A DNA stretch of 12,357 nt from Pseudomonadota bacterium (GTDB lineage Bacteria; Chloroflexota; Ktedonobacteria; Ktedonobacterales; JACDGC01), in assembly GCA_021323815.1 (NCBI GenBank), contig JAJPKG010000204.1:1-12357 (forward strand). The letters are read 5' to 3'. The notes beneath the pieces are model-generated. The model saw only the letters and a program-made list of their open reading frames with translations. It did not search any database and was not told the origin of the DNA. Both the position numbers and the translations under genes were made by a program. Positions 1 to 6,755 of this stretch are shown here, in pieces; the first letter of the stretch is position 1; every line of letters starts with the position of its first letter.

Positions 1-233
1 ATGCGGTCCCATATCCCGGCTCGCCGCCAGCGGTAAAAGCGGCTGGCCACCGTGCGCCATGACCCAAAGCGTTCGGGCAGATCGCGCCAGGGTGCGCCGG
101 TTTTCAGCACCCACAGGATGCCATTGATGATGGTACGGTGGTCGTGTGCCGGTCGCCCTGTTGCCGGGCGTTGAGGCGGCAGGAAGGGGACCAGCTTCGC
201 CCATTGCTCATCAGTGAGTTCGTGTCGTTTCAT
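1..233 (-). CDS. IS5-family transposase, N-terminal part (partial at window edge)
   Basis: The minus strand from ATG at 231-233 encodes about 77 residues before the window ends. It begins MKRHELTDEQWAKLVPFLPP and contains NGILWVLKTGAPWRDLPERFG and FYRWRRAGIWDR (residue ranges about 37-57 and 66-77). These are the hallmarks of the helical N-terminal domain (DUF4096-like) of IS5-family DDE transposases. The DDE catalytic residues would lie further on, outside the window. A purine-rich GAGGTGG lies about 10 bases before the ATG as a possible ribosome site. Elements of this group often split the transposase into two frames joined by frameshifting; that cannot be judged here. No internal stop is visible in the part present. 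Confidence 0.85.
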   Translation of the reverse strand, partial: MKRHELTDEQWAKLVPFLPPQRPATGRPAHDHRTIINGILWVLKTGAPWRDLPERFGSWRTVASRFYRWRRAGIWDR

Positions 234-268
234 GCTCTTATTCTACCACCTCTTTGCAAACACGCCCT
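1..268 (-). mobile_element. IS5-family insertion sequence, one end (partial)
   Basis: One end of an insertion sequence, cut by the window edge. The transposase start lies about 35 bases inside the outer end. That end reads GGGCGTGTTTGCAAAGAGG on the minus strand (about 249-267), which fits an IS5-type (IS427-group-like) terminal inverted repeat; this assignment is from memory of the family. Bases 267-269 read CTA, next to AT-rich DNA, which would suit a short TA-type target duplication. The other end is outside the window, so neither the inverted repeat nor the duplication can be confirmed. The element sits only about 28 bases past the stop of the GTP cyclohydrolase II gene. Confidence 0.75.
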
Positions 269-295
269 AGTACTATTGTTGTATATTATTGGGGT

Positions 296-1030
296 CTAAA
301 AGACGTGCAATAAATGGCCATGCCGTTGTTTATCAAGCAGATACTCACGATCATAGGGAGTTGCAGGTACCTCAAGAGGTTCGCGTTGAATCGTTTCAAA
401 TCCCAGGGCTGAAAGTGCAAGATATTTTTCTGGATTATTGGTGAGAAGGCGGAATGCACGAATATCTAGAAGATGCAAGATAGCAGCGGCTGTTGAATAA
501 TCCCTTTTATCGGGAGCATTTAATTCTTCCCAAGCTTTGTGAGCGGAAACTTTATGCTGTTCCATATATTTATAAATCTCTACTTTAGCAAACAAACCAT
601 TACCGCGTGCCTCTTGATCGAGATAAATGATAATGCCCTGGTGCTCTTCAATAATTTGCTCTGCGAGGGCCATTTGATCGGCACAATCGCATTGAAGTGA
701 GCCAAAAACTTCACTCGTAGTACATTTGGAATGAACTCTTACGTAGGGCAGACTCTCACGCCACTGTGCTGACCAGCAATCACCCTTTACAAGAGCCATA
801 ATCTCCTGATTGTTATGTCGGGGGCCAAATCTGAAGCCAAGTAGCTGAAACTCTCCGTATCGCGTTTTTAGTTGAGTTTGAGCAATTTGTGATGGAACAT
901 CTTCAGAGGGAGCGACTTGTGGCACCGAATTCGTGCGTTCTTGAATTTGTGTCATATCTATCATCAGCCGATAACGGCTTCCTCCTGCTAATCTTAGCAT
1001 GCTTTCCCATTCATCCAAAGGATCACGCAC
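296..1030 (-). CDS. GTP cyclohydrolase II, divergent (RibA-like)
   Basis: Predicted to open GTP to 2,5-diamino-6-ribosylamino-pyrimidinone 5'-phosphate, the first step of riboflavin synthesis and of some deazapurine antibiotic pathways. Seen: the zinc motif VHSKCTTSEVFGSLQCDC with Cys103, Cys114 and Cys116; Tyr153; DKRDY with Asp174 and Arg176 (the general base and nucleophile positions of the E. coli enzyme); and RLLTNNPEK near 194-202. The usual QEGRGIGL segment is changed to QEARGNGL (139-146). The protein is 244 residues, with a 45-55 residue N-terminal extension before the family core (TRYGEF). There is no fused RibB domain. The longest frame starts with GTG at 1030 without a clear Shine-Dalgarno; ATG at 964 (MIDMTQ) follows a GGAGG 16 bases upstream and is a real alternative. 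It lies downstream of the HAD phosphatase in the same direction but has its own strong promoter. AT-rich relative to the helicase and citrate synthase. Confidence 0.85.
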   Translation of the reverse strand: MRDPLDEWESMLRLAGGSRYRLMIDMTQIQERTNSVPQVAPSEDVPSQIAQTQLKTRYGEFQLLGFRFGPRHNNQEIMALVKGDCWSAQWRESLPYVRVHSKCTTSEVFGSLQCDCADQMALAEQIIEEHQGIIIYLDQEARGNGLFAKVEIYKYMEQHKVSAHKAWEELNAPDKRDYSTAAAILHLLDIRAFRLLTNNPEKYLALSALGFETIQREPLEVPATPYDREYLLDKQRHGHLLHVF

Positions 1031-1077
1031 GTAATTTTCGTGCTTAGAGAGGAGAGAAGGGAAAGCGACTTACGATC

Positions 1078-1105
1078 AGTATAATCAGAATTTGACGGCT
1101 GTCAA
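1078..1105 (-). promoter_or_regulatory. Strong sigma70-like promoter for the GTP cyclohydrolase II gene
   Basis: On the minus strand there is a perfect -35 TTGACA (1100-1105), a 16-base spacer and -10 TATACT (1078-1083). The -35 box overlaps the last codons of the HAD gene. Transcription would start near 1071, giving a 40-base pyrimidine-rich leader before the GTG at 1030. The second gene of the pair can therefore be expressed without the first. Confidence 0.6.
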
Positions 1106-1773
1106 GGGACCTCCAGAAGGATATCGCTCAAAGTCTCTGCAATCCTTTGTTCTGGAAGCCCTCTTTGCATAAAGGACTGTCTATCTTCTAGTCCTGTTGT
1201 GACAGCAATAAAGTCAATCTTGTTTTTTCGTGCGATGCTATAGTCTCTTACACTGTCCCCGATATAGAGCATATTCTGCGCCGTTATACCATAACCGTGC
1301 AATCGCCTAAGCAATGGATAAAGTACTTCAGGGTTAGGCTTGAAATAAGGATAAGTCTCTTCATATCCCCAAATACCATCAAAACATTCGAGTAAACGGA
1401 CATTCGCCAAGTCTTGTGCGATAAGATCTCTATGGCTTGAAGTAATGATCTCGATCAATATTCCTTGCTCTCGTAAAAATGCGATGAGCCTGGATGCTCC
1501 TGGAAGCAACTGTGGATGATGTCTTTTCATGACTTGCTGATAGGACGATAAAAAAGATGCAAAATCAACTTGGGGAAGAAGCACTGCGATAAGCTCATTG
1601 AATGGCTTTCCCCAATGAGCCTGAATGAGAGTTGGATCAAGTTGAACACCATACTGATGTGCAGCTTCGGTAAGAGATTTCCAGCGGATCTTAATCGTCG
1701 CCAACAATGTATCATCGCAATCTATCAATACTGAGCGATATTTATCCCAAGGGACGTGAATCGTGATAGCCAT
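1102..1773 (-). CDS. HAD-superfamily phosphatase (phosphoglycolate phosphatase-like)
   Basis: A cytoplasmic Mg-dependent phosphohydrolase of the haloacid dehalogenase superfamily; the substrate is not determinable. All four HAD motifs are present: motif I DCDDT with nucleophile Asp18 and acid/base Asp20; motif II Thr111 in IITSS; motif III Lys145 in FKPNPE; motif IV GDSVRD with Asp173 and Asp177. Between motifs I and II (about 25-90) lies a helical alpha cap typical of the PGP/beta-phosphoglucomutase subfamily. The start at 1773 is chosen because GGAGG sits 7 bases upstream; the frame runs on to 1839 without a better ribosome site. The gene is followed after 71 bases by the GTP cyclohydrolase II gene. 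That position makes dephosphorylation of a pyrimidine intermediate in riboflavin-type synthesis an attractive but unproven role, since HAD enzymes do this step in known bacteria. Confidence 0.8.
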   Translation of the reverse strand: MAITIHVPWDKYRSVLIDCDDTLLATIKIRWKSLTEAAHQYGVQLDPTLIQAHWGKPFNELIAVLLPQVDFASFLSSYQQVMKRHHPQLLPGASRLIAFLREQGILIEIITSSHRDLIAQDLANVRLLECFDGIWGYEETYPYFKPNPEVLYPLLRRLHGYGITAQNMLYIGDSVRDYSIARKNKIDFIAVTTGLEDRQSFMQRGLPEQRIAETLSDILLEVP

Positions 1774-1861
1774 TGATATGCCTCCAGCACCAAATCCCCC
1801 TATAAGAGGCATTGTACTCCAAGGGAGAAATAACACCAAAAATCCAAGCGAATAGGCTACA

Positions 1862-1884
1862 GGAGCAGGGTGATAGCCCTCTCC
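1862..1884. terminator. Possible hairpin after the helicase gene
   Basis: GGAGCAGGG (1862-1870) can pair with CCCTCTCC (1877-1884) around a 6-base loop, giving 8 pairs with one bulge. It lies 24 bases past the helicase stop on the minus strand. There is no run of T after it, so it is at best a weak terminator or mRNA end structure. Bases 1774-1907 otherwise show no gene and no convincing promoter for the HAD gene. Confidence 0.3.
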
Positions 1885-1907
1885 AATTTATCGAGCAAGC
1901 GATAATA

Positions 1908-4433
1908 TTATCTTTCGCTCATTCTATCTTCTCCAGCCATCGTCTCCATCTCCCCATTATTTTCCTCTTCCACCGGCGCGGGCAGCCCCGCCATCTTGAA
2001 GGGCAGCGAGCGGCTCTGGGCAACGGTGCTGCGGAGCAGGGCGCGCGAGGCCAGGCCCAGCCCGGCGCGCAGCTTATCGAGGCGCTGGCGCAGATCGCGG
2101 CGATCCAGCCAGGTCAGGCCGGAGGCTTCCGCCGTCCACAGCGACGTGTCATCGAGGATCTGGTGGATGGCGGATTCCAGTTGGCGCAGCAGATCGATGG
2201 TCTGGTTGAGAACCATCAGCAGATCGCCCTCGGCCAGGCTAATGCGAGCGCGCAGCGCGGCCAGCGAAAAGCCCTGCGCCCATCCCAGCGCCACGCCCAT
2301 GAAATGATCGTTGATGCCGGGGCTGGGCGGCAACTGCTGGCGAATCTCTGTGCGGCGCACGCGCTCCACCATCGCGCGGGCGGATCTCCGTGCCAGGCGC
2401 AGGCGATCCGACAGCACGTCTTTGGACCACAGCGGTTTGTCGCTGTCATAGACGAACCAGCTCACCACCTCGCCCAGTTCGATGCTGGTGAGGTTATCCA
2501 GCGCGCCGGAAAGCATCAGTTCGCTGAGGATCAAGCCAGCAGGGTGGAAGATGGCGCGCAGCAACCGCCCGCGCAGGGTCAGCGCGTCGTCTTGCTCGCC
2601 GATGTAGCCGAAGATGCGCAACACCGTCGTCGTCGCCAGCAACTCGTGTTCCACGCCGCCGCTCAGTTCCACGAAATCCGACATGACAGCTTGTTCTTCG
2701 ACCGCGGCTGAGGCAACGAGAGGCTCATGGCTCGGCTCCGGTGCTGCTAGCCCTTTCTTGCGCTTTTTGGCGCGCTTCTCTTCATCATATTTCCGCTTGC
2801 GCTCCAAACTTTTCAGCTTGCGCGCCCGGCGCTGATATTCCAGGAAGCTGGCCGCGCCGATGCGCCGCAACCGCTCGAATTCATACGGTCGCCACAGGTT
2901 CAGCACCGAGTTATAGCGCATCGAAAACGCGCTTTCCACCGGATTCAGCGGGCGGGTGAGCGCCTTGAAGCATTCCTCGAACGGTTCCCAGGGAGAATAG
3001 AGGATGACGGCGGCACCGTGCGCGTCTTTGCCACGTCGCCCCGCGCGCCCGGTGAGCTGGTTATATTCATTCGGCGTCATCAGGCGCATGCCCACGCCGT
3101 CGAATTTGCTCAGACTGCCCAGCACCACTGCGCGGGCGGGCATGTTCACCCCCAGCGCCAGCGTGTCGGTGGCGAAGACGGCGCGCAATGCGCCACGCGC
3201 AAACAGCGTTTCCACCAGCACCTTCAGGCTGGGAAGCAGTCCCGCGTGATGATATGCCAGGCCGCGCGGCAGCAACTCGGCAAGCTCCACCACCTGTTGC
3301 AGCGCGCGATCTTCCTCAGAAAGCGACTCGATGGCGAAATAAACCTCTTCGGCGATGGCGCGCTGCTCGGTTTGCGAGGTCAGGTTCACCAGCGCGGCGC
3401 TGCGGGCGGCCTCTTCCACCGCCTTGCGCCCCGGCAAGAAATAGAGGCACGGCAACATGCCGGCGTCGCGCAGGTGTTGCAGCACGTCCGGCGGTTCCGG
3501 CGTTTCGTGGAAGGGGATGCCGTCCTCATCCTCCTCATCATCATAGCGGCTGCGACGGCGCTCATAATAGCCGCGCCGCTTGGCCTCGCCGCCCACGTGC
3601 GGGAAGCGCGCCACCCGCTCGCCCTGCGCGTTGCGCACCAGATGGAGCTTGCCGTCAAAGAAATAGAAATCTTCCAGCGGAATGGCACGCTCAGGATGAA
3701 AGATCAGCTTTGTCGGCGCGTGAATCTGCGACATCCAATCAACGATCTCATCGGCGTTCGAGACGGTGGCGGAAAGGCCGACGAAACGCACGTGCGGCGG
3801 CGAGTGGATGATGCATTCTTCCCACACCGGTCCGCGCTGCGGATCGGCCATGAAGTGCAGTTCATCGAAGATCACCCAGCCGACGCGCTCGAGCTGCGGG
3901 TCCATCTGCTTCTTGCCGCTGCGGCTGGCCGTTTCCGCGACGGAATGCGCCAGTTCGGTCAGCGCCACTGATTCGTCGTCGCGTTCCAGTTCCAGCAGCA
4001 CGTTGCGATAGATCTCGGTGGTCATGACGACGATGGGCGCGCTGGCGTTTTCCACGATGTCGCCGGTCATCAGCCCAACTTGATCCGCCCCAAAACGCTC
4101 GCGGAAATCGCGGAATTTCTGGTTGCTGAGCGCCTTCAGCGGTGCCGTGTAAAAGACGCGTCGCCCCTCGCGCAGCGCCATCCAGATGGCAGCTTCCGCC
4201 ACAATTGTTTTGCCGGTTCCGGTGGGTGCTGCAACTAAAACGGATTCGCCACGCGCCAGTTGCAAGATGGCCTCGCGCTGAAAGTCATCCAGCGGAAAAG
4301 GATAGCTCTGGCTGAACGTCTCGACCAATTCCTGGGCGATATCCGGCGGCGTCGCTTGCTGCCGCTTGGTGCGCCGCTTTGGCGCGGCGGGCGCGTTAGG
4401 GGTATTGGCCTCGCGCTCCGGCATGGTGCTCAT
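1908..4433 (-). CDS. Ski2/Mtr4-like DEAD/DEAH-box RNA helicase (HelY type)
   Basis: An ATP-dependent superfamily 2 helicase, probably acting on RNA in turnover or surveillance. Seen in order: basic low-complexity tail (1-30); motif I APTGTGKT (69-76); Ia TAPLKALSNQKF (96-107); Ib TTEIYRN (138-144); motif II DELH (190-193) followed by FMADPQRG as in Mtr4/Ski2 proteins; motif III SAT (221-223); motif IV region CLYFLPGRKAV (329-339); motif V FATDTLALGVNMPAR (420-434); motif VI QLTGRAGRRG (459-468). A highly charged KRK/EEK stretch (about 540-580) leads to a DSHCT-like helical C-terminal region (about 610-790). The length of 841 residues suits bacterial HelY proteins. An acidic/basic insert (about 290-310, RRRSRYDDEEDEDG) separates the two RecA domains. 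Start is ATG 4433; a second ATG three codons on (4424) is possible. Neither has a strong Shine-Dalgarno. A single-gene unit. Confidence 0.92.
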   Translation of the reverse strand: MSTMPEREANTPNAPAAPKRRTKRQQATPPDIAQELVETFSQSYPFPLDDFQREAILQLARGESVLVAAPTGTGKTIVAEAAIWMALREGRRVFYTAPLKALSNQKFRDFRERFGADQVGLMTGDIVENASAPIVVMTTEIYRNVLLELERDDESVALTELAHSVAETASRSGKKQMDPQLERVGWVIFDELHFMADPQRGPVWEECIIHSPPHVRFVGLSATVSNADEIVDWMSQIHAPTKLIFHPERAIPLEDFYFFDGKLHLVRNAQGERVARFPHVGGEAKRRGYYERRRSRYDDEEDEDGIPFHETPEPPDVLQHLRDAGMLPCLYFLPGRKAVEEAARSAALVNLTSQTEQRAIAEEVYFAIESLSEEDRALQQVVELAELLPRGLAYHHAGLLPSLKVLVETLFARGALRAVFATDTLALGVNMPARAVVLGSLSKFDGVGMRLMTPNEYNQLTGRAGRRGKDAHGAAVILYSPWEPFEECFKALTRPLNPVESAFSMRYNSVLNLWRPYEFERLRRIGAASFLEYQRRARKLKSLERKRKYDEEKRAKKRKKGLAAPEPSHEPLVASAAVEEQAVMSDFVELSGGVEHELLATTTVLRIFGYIGEQDDALTLRGRLLRAIFHPAGLILSELMLSGALDNLTSIELGEVVSWFVYDSDKPLWSKDVLSDRLRLARRSARAMVERVRRTEIRQQLPPSPGINDHFMGVALGWAQGFSLAALRARISLAEGDLLMVLNQTIDLLRQLESAIHQILDDTSLWTAEASGLTWLDRRDLRQRLDKLRAGLGLASRALLRSTVAQSRSLPFKMAGLPAPVEEENNGEMETMAGEDRMSER

Positions 4434-4468
4434 GATTTGATTTCATTTCATCCACGTAGTTTGGTATC

Positions 4469-4497
4469 AGCATACCACATCGCGCGCATGATTGCAG
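4469..4497 (-). promoter_or_regulatory. Candidate promoter of the helicase gene
   Basis: Minus strand: CTGCAA (4492-4497), a 17-base spacer, then TATGCT (4469-4474), 35 bases before the helicase ATG. The -10 is good and the -35 weak. The rest of 4434-4637 holds no gene that I can support; it contains one 7-bp inverted repeat, GCAAGAA/TTCTTGC (4574-4596). Confidence 0.4.
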
Positions 4498-4637
4498 GGT
4501 ATCGTGGCACAAAACTGCGCAACCGACCTTAGCGGCGTTGAGGGCGCTGCGCATGTGGGTGTACGCCCATCTTGCAAGAATATCGTCTGTTCTTGCCAAA
4601 TCTCGGTTCGCGTGTCGCATCGCGCGTAGGCGTGGGT

Positions 4638-4929
4638 TTAACCGCTATCTCGCTCTCCGCCGATCTTTGCCCGCAGTTCTTCCTGCGTGACGCCGTCGAT
4701 GGCGAAGCGTTTGTGGCGAAGTGGCACCATGCGCCAGCGTGACGTTGCGCTTCGGCACCCCGGCAGCCTGGGCCAGCAGCGCCATCACCGCGTCGTTCGC
4801 CGCGCCTTCCACCGGCGGGGCCATTACCCACGCATGCAGCACATCGGCCACAAAAACGAGGCGATTTTTGCCGCTGCGTGGATGCACCTGCACGGTTATT
4901 TCTGTGTGGGCAGTATGTTGATTCGGCAT
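4638..4929 (-). pseudogene. DUF167/YggU-family protein gene with a frameshift
   Basis: A small DUF167 (YggU) protein of unknown function, broken in frame. From ATG 4929 the frame reads MPNQHTAHTEITVQVHPRSG and then the family signature APPVEGAANDAVMALLAQAA, followed by VPKRNVTLAHGATS. The family then expects R-x-K. In this frame it reads PQTLRH, but one frame over the expected RHKRFAIDGVTQEELRAKIG appears and runs to a TAA at 4638-4640. The break lies at about 4713-4719, where TTCGCCAC would be in frame if it were TTCGCGCCAC, that is, loss of one CG in a CG repeat. In the uncorrected frame the protein ends at 4645 with a basic unrelated tail. It is either a young pseudogene or a sequencing/assembly error. 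It is divergent from the tRNA genes; start chosen by homology, with GGGAGG 16 bases upstream. Confidence 0.75.
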
Positions 4930-4976
4930 CGAAAATGTGCCATTGCCTCCCTGTTTTTGGTTCCCCTGATCTTCTC

Positions 4977-5005
4977 TTGCAGTAGACCACACGGTGTGCT
5001 ATACT
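4977..5005 (+). promoter_or_regulatory. Promoter of the tRNA-Ser genes
   Basis: TTGCAG (4977-4982), a 17-base spacer, then TATACT (5000-5005). The -10 ends 6 bases before the first base of tRNA-Ser(CGA), so transcription would begin at or next to the mature 5' end. A well-formed sigma70-like promoter. Confidence 0.6.
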
Positions 5006-5011
5006 GGTGGC

Positions 5012-5097
5012 GGAGAGATGTCCGAGTGGTTTAAGGAGCCGCTCTCGAAAAGCGGTATACCCAAAAGGTATCGCGGGTTCGAATCCCGCTCTCTCCG
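5012..5097 (+). tRNA. tRNA-Ser (anticodon CGA)
   Basis: A class II cloverleaf read by eye. Acceptor stem GGAGAGA pairs with TCTCTCC; the anticodon stem CCGCT/AGCGG encloses loop CTCGAAA with anticodon CGA, which reads UCG. The long variable arm TATACC..GGTATC is typical of serine tRNAs. T stem GCGGG/CCCGC with loop TTCGAAT; discriminator G. CCA is not fully encoded (genome reads CCG). Confidence 0.95.
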
Positions 5098-5138
5098 CCG
5101 GGGTCGCGCTGTGAAGTGGCGGCCCTTTCGTCACACGT

Positions 5139-5225
5139 GGAGGAGTCCCATAGAGGCCTAGTGGGCGCGACTGGAAATCGCGTGTGTGATGAGCACCGTG
5201 GGTTCGAATCCCACCTCCTCCGCCA
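5139..5225 (+). tRNA. tRNA-Ser (anticodon GGA)
   Basis: A second class II cloverleaf, 41 bases after the first. Acceptor GGAGGAG pairs with CTCCTCC; anticodon stem CGCGA/TCGCG with loop CTGGAAA, anticodon GGA, reading UCC and UCU. Long variable arm; T stem GTGGG/CCCAC with loop TTCGAAT; discriminator G, and here the 3' CCA is encoded. Probably co-transcribed with the first from the promoter at 4977-5005. Confidence 0.95.
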
Positions 5226-5230
5226 CAAAC

Positions 5231-5266
5231 ACCGCCCCTCAATCCGAACTGAGATTGAGGGGCGGT
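5231..5266. terminator. 14-bp hairpin between convergent tRNA and citrate synthase genes
   Basis: ACCGCCCCTCAATC (5231-5244) is perfectly complementary to GATTGAGGGGCGGT (5253-5266) with an 8-base loop. It lies 5 bases after the tRNA CCA and 38 bases past the citrate synthase stop on the other strand, so it can serve both directions. Neither side has a good T run, so the termination mechanism is inferred from position and stem strength. Confidence 0.6.
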
Positions 5267-5304
5267 ATCATGAGATGCTCGAATGCCCAGAGCAGCAATG
5301 GACG

Positions 5305-6441
5305 CTATTGCCCGGTGCGCTGGTCGATCGGCGTCCACTTCAGCCCGCGCGGGCCAACGTATTGCACGGCGGGGCGGATGAGGCGGTTGTTGGCGACCTG
5401 TTCCAGCACATGCGCCGTCCAGCCGGCGACGCGCGCCACGCCGAAGGTGGGGGTGAAGAGATCGCCCGGCAGGCCGACGGAGTGCAGCACGGCGGCGGAA
5501 TAAAATTCCACGTTGGTCCAGATGCGCTCGTCGGGCTTGCGCTTGTGCAGCTCATCCAGCGCCACTTCCTCAGTCTTTTGCGCCAGCGCGAAGAATTCCG
5601 GTGTGGAGGCGCGGCGCGCCATCTCGCGCAGGATCTCCGCGCGCGGATCATACGTCTTGTAAACGCGGTGGCCCATGCCCATGATCTTTTGCTTGTTGTT
5701 CAGCGCGTTCTCGATCCACGGGCGCACGTTGTCAACGGTGCCGATGGCGTTGAGCATATCCAGCACCAGCGAGGGCGCGCCGCCGTGCAGCGGGCCTTTC
5801 AACGCGCCGATGGCCCCGGTGATGCTTGAGCAGAGATCCGACTCGGTGGAAGCGATGGAGCGCGCCACGAAGGTCGAGGCGTTCATGTCGTGGTCGGCCA
5901 GCAAGATCAAATATGAGTTGAGGCTGCGCACGTGATTTTCCGCTGGCGTCTCGCCTGTGAGCATATACAGGTAATTCGCCGCGTGGCCCAGGTCGTCGCG
6001 CGGCGCGACCGGCTCTTTCCCATTGCGCAGGCGCTGAAATGCCGCCAGGATGGTCGGGAAAATGGCCGTGATGGCGATGGCCTGATCGATAGTCGGCTTG
6101 CCCTGGATGTTGGTCGCCACGCCATAGGCTGAAACGGCGGTACGCAACACGTCCATCGGCTGCGCGTCGGTGGGCAGCGCGCGGATGACATTCAGCACCG
6201 CTTCGGGCAGGGAGCGCTTCGCCTGCAAGCGCGCCTTCAAATTGTCGAGTTCGCTTTGCGTCGGCAGGTGGCCAAACCACAGCAGATGGACGACCTCTTC
6301 ATATTGCGCGGTTTCAGCCAGCTCGCCGATGAGATAGCCGTGATATGTCAGTTTGCCGTGCTCGCCATCCACTTCGCTGATGGCGGTTTGCCCGACTACC
6401 ACGCCATCCAGTCCGCCTTTAGACTGTCCAGCAGTCGTCAT
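5305..6441 (-). CDS. Citrate synthase
   Basis: Condenses acetyl-CoA and oxaloacetate to citrate at entry to the TCA cycle; a 2-methylcitrate synthase cannot be excluded by sequence alone. Seen: HDMNASTFVAR near 184-194; PLHGGAPSLVLDML with His219; the family signature GMGHRVYKTYDPRAEIL with His258; FTPTFGVARVAGWTAHVLEQ near 329-348. The third catalytic position, normally Asp in NVDFYS, is Glu312 here (NVEFYS). At 378 residues it belongs to the short, Gram-positive/archaeal-like type rather than the longer NADH-regulated type. The start at 6441 follows AGGAAGAGG with 8 bases spacing; the frame also extends to a TTG at 6480 with less support. It stands alone, convergent with the tRNA genes and divergent from the sulfur block. 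Confidence 0.93.
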   Translation of the reverse strand: MTTAGQSKGGLDGVVVGQTAISEVDGEHGKLTYHGYLIGELAETAQYEEVVHLLWFGHLPTQSELDNLKARLQAKRSLPEAVLNVIRALPTDAQPMDVLRTAVSAYGVATNIQGKPTIDQAIAITAIFPTILAAFQRLRNGKEPVAPRDDLGHAANYLYMLTGETPAENHVRSLNSYLILLADHDMNASTFVARSIASTESDLCSSITGAIGALKGPLHGGAPSLVLDMLNAIGTVDNVRPWIENALNNKQKIMGMGHRVYKTYDPRAEILREMARRASTPEFFALAQKTEEVALDELHKRKPDERIWTNVEFYSAAVLHSVGLPGDLFTPTFGVARVAGWTAHVLEQVANNRLIRPAVQYVGPRGLKWTPIDQRTGQ

Positions 6442-6575
6442 TGTCTCAACCTCTTCCTTCAATGGGCGTATGGCCCCCAAACCGATGTGTCAGGAGGATA
6501 CCCGCGATGGCGCAGCGGAACCTCGCATTTCCGGCGTCGCTGCCGTGTCGCTGGCGCAGCATCGCACTTGTCATC

Positions 6576-6581
6576 ATTATA
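6576..6581 (-). promoter_or_regulatory. -10 element for citrate synthase
   Basis: A perfect TATAAT on the minus strand, 135 bases before the ATG at 6441, giving a leader of about 125 bases. The hexamer 17 bases upstream (GCACAA) is a poor -35, so this call rests on the -10 box and its position. Confidence 0.4.
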
Positions 6582-6623
6582 CCGCGCACGCGCTTTCCTT
6601 GTGCGATAGCTGGAAACCCCCTC

Positions 6624-6647
6624 TTTTCCCGCCAAAAGTCGGGAAAA
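6624..6647. promoter_or_regulatory. Inverted repeat TTTTCCCG-N8-CGGGAAAA in the divergent region
   Basis: Perfect 8-base arms at 6624-6631 and 6640-6647 around CCAAAAGT. It lies between the two divergent promoters, about 45 bases upstream of the citrate synthase -10 and 29 bases upstream of the rhodanese-ThiF -10. It could be a regulator operator or a structural element; no regulator is assigned. Confidence 0.4.
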
Positions 6648-6670
6648 TCCGTAGCGCGGCGGGGCAATTT

Positions 6671-6729
6671 TTTGCTATACTTATGTAGTAACGTATTGTT
6701 ACGAACTTCATTCAGTGAAGTATTGTAAC
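6671..6729 (+). promoter_or_regulatory. Extended -10 promoter with operator-like repeats
   Basis: TGCTATACT (6673-6681) is an extended -10 with no recognisable -35. Starting at the expected transcription start are three nested symmetries: GTAAC-GTATT-GTTAC (6688-6702), ACTTCA-TTCAG-TGAAGT (6705-6721), and a direct repeat GTATTGTTAC (6693-6702) / GTATTGTAAC (6720-6729). Such an arrangement over +1 to +42 suggests a repressor site for the rhodanese-ThiF gene. The rest of 6442-6755 shows no coding sequence. Confidence 0.45.
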
Positions 6730-6755
6730 TGGAAAACCCTGTGGAGGAGACGGTC

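Noticed and set aside
1812..2711. Long plus-strand open frame (299 codons)
   Set aside because: It lies opposite the helicase C-terminal region, has no domain-like sequence and is rich in Arg/Ala/Gln, as GC-rich antisense frames are.
3018..3971. Plus-strand open frame of 317 codons
   Set aside because: Antisense to helicase motifs II-VI; the helicase frame is unmistakable on the other strand.
4529..5338. Minus-strand open frame of 269 codons
   Set aside because: It runs antisense through both tRNA genes and the terminator hairpin and overlaps the DUF167 remnant in another frame, so it is not a gene.
5116..5829. Plus-strand open frame of 237 codons
   Set aside because: Starts before tRNA-Ser(GGA), runs through it, and is then antisense to citrate synthase.
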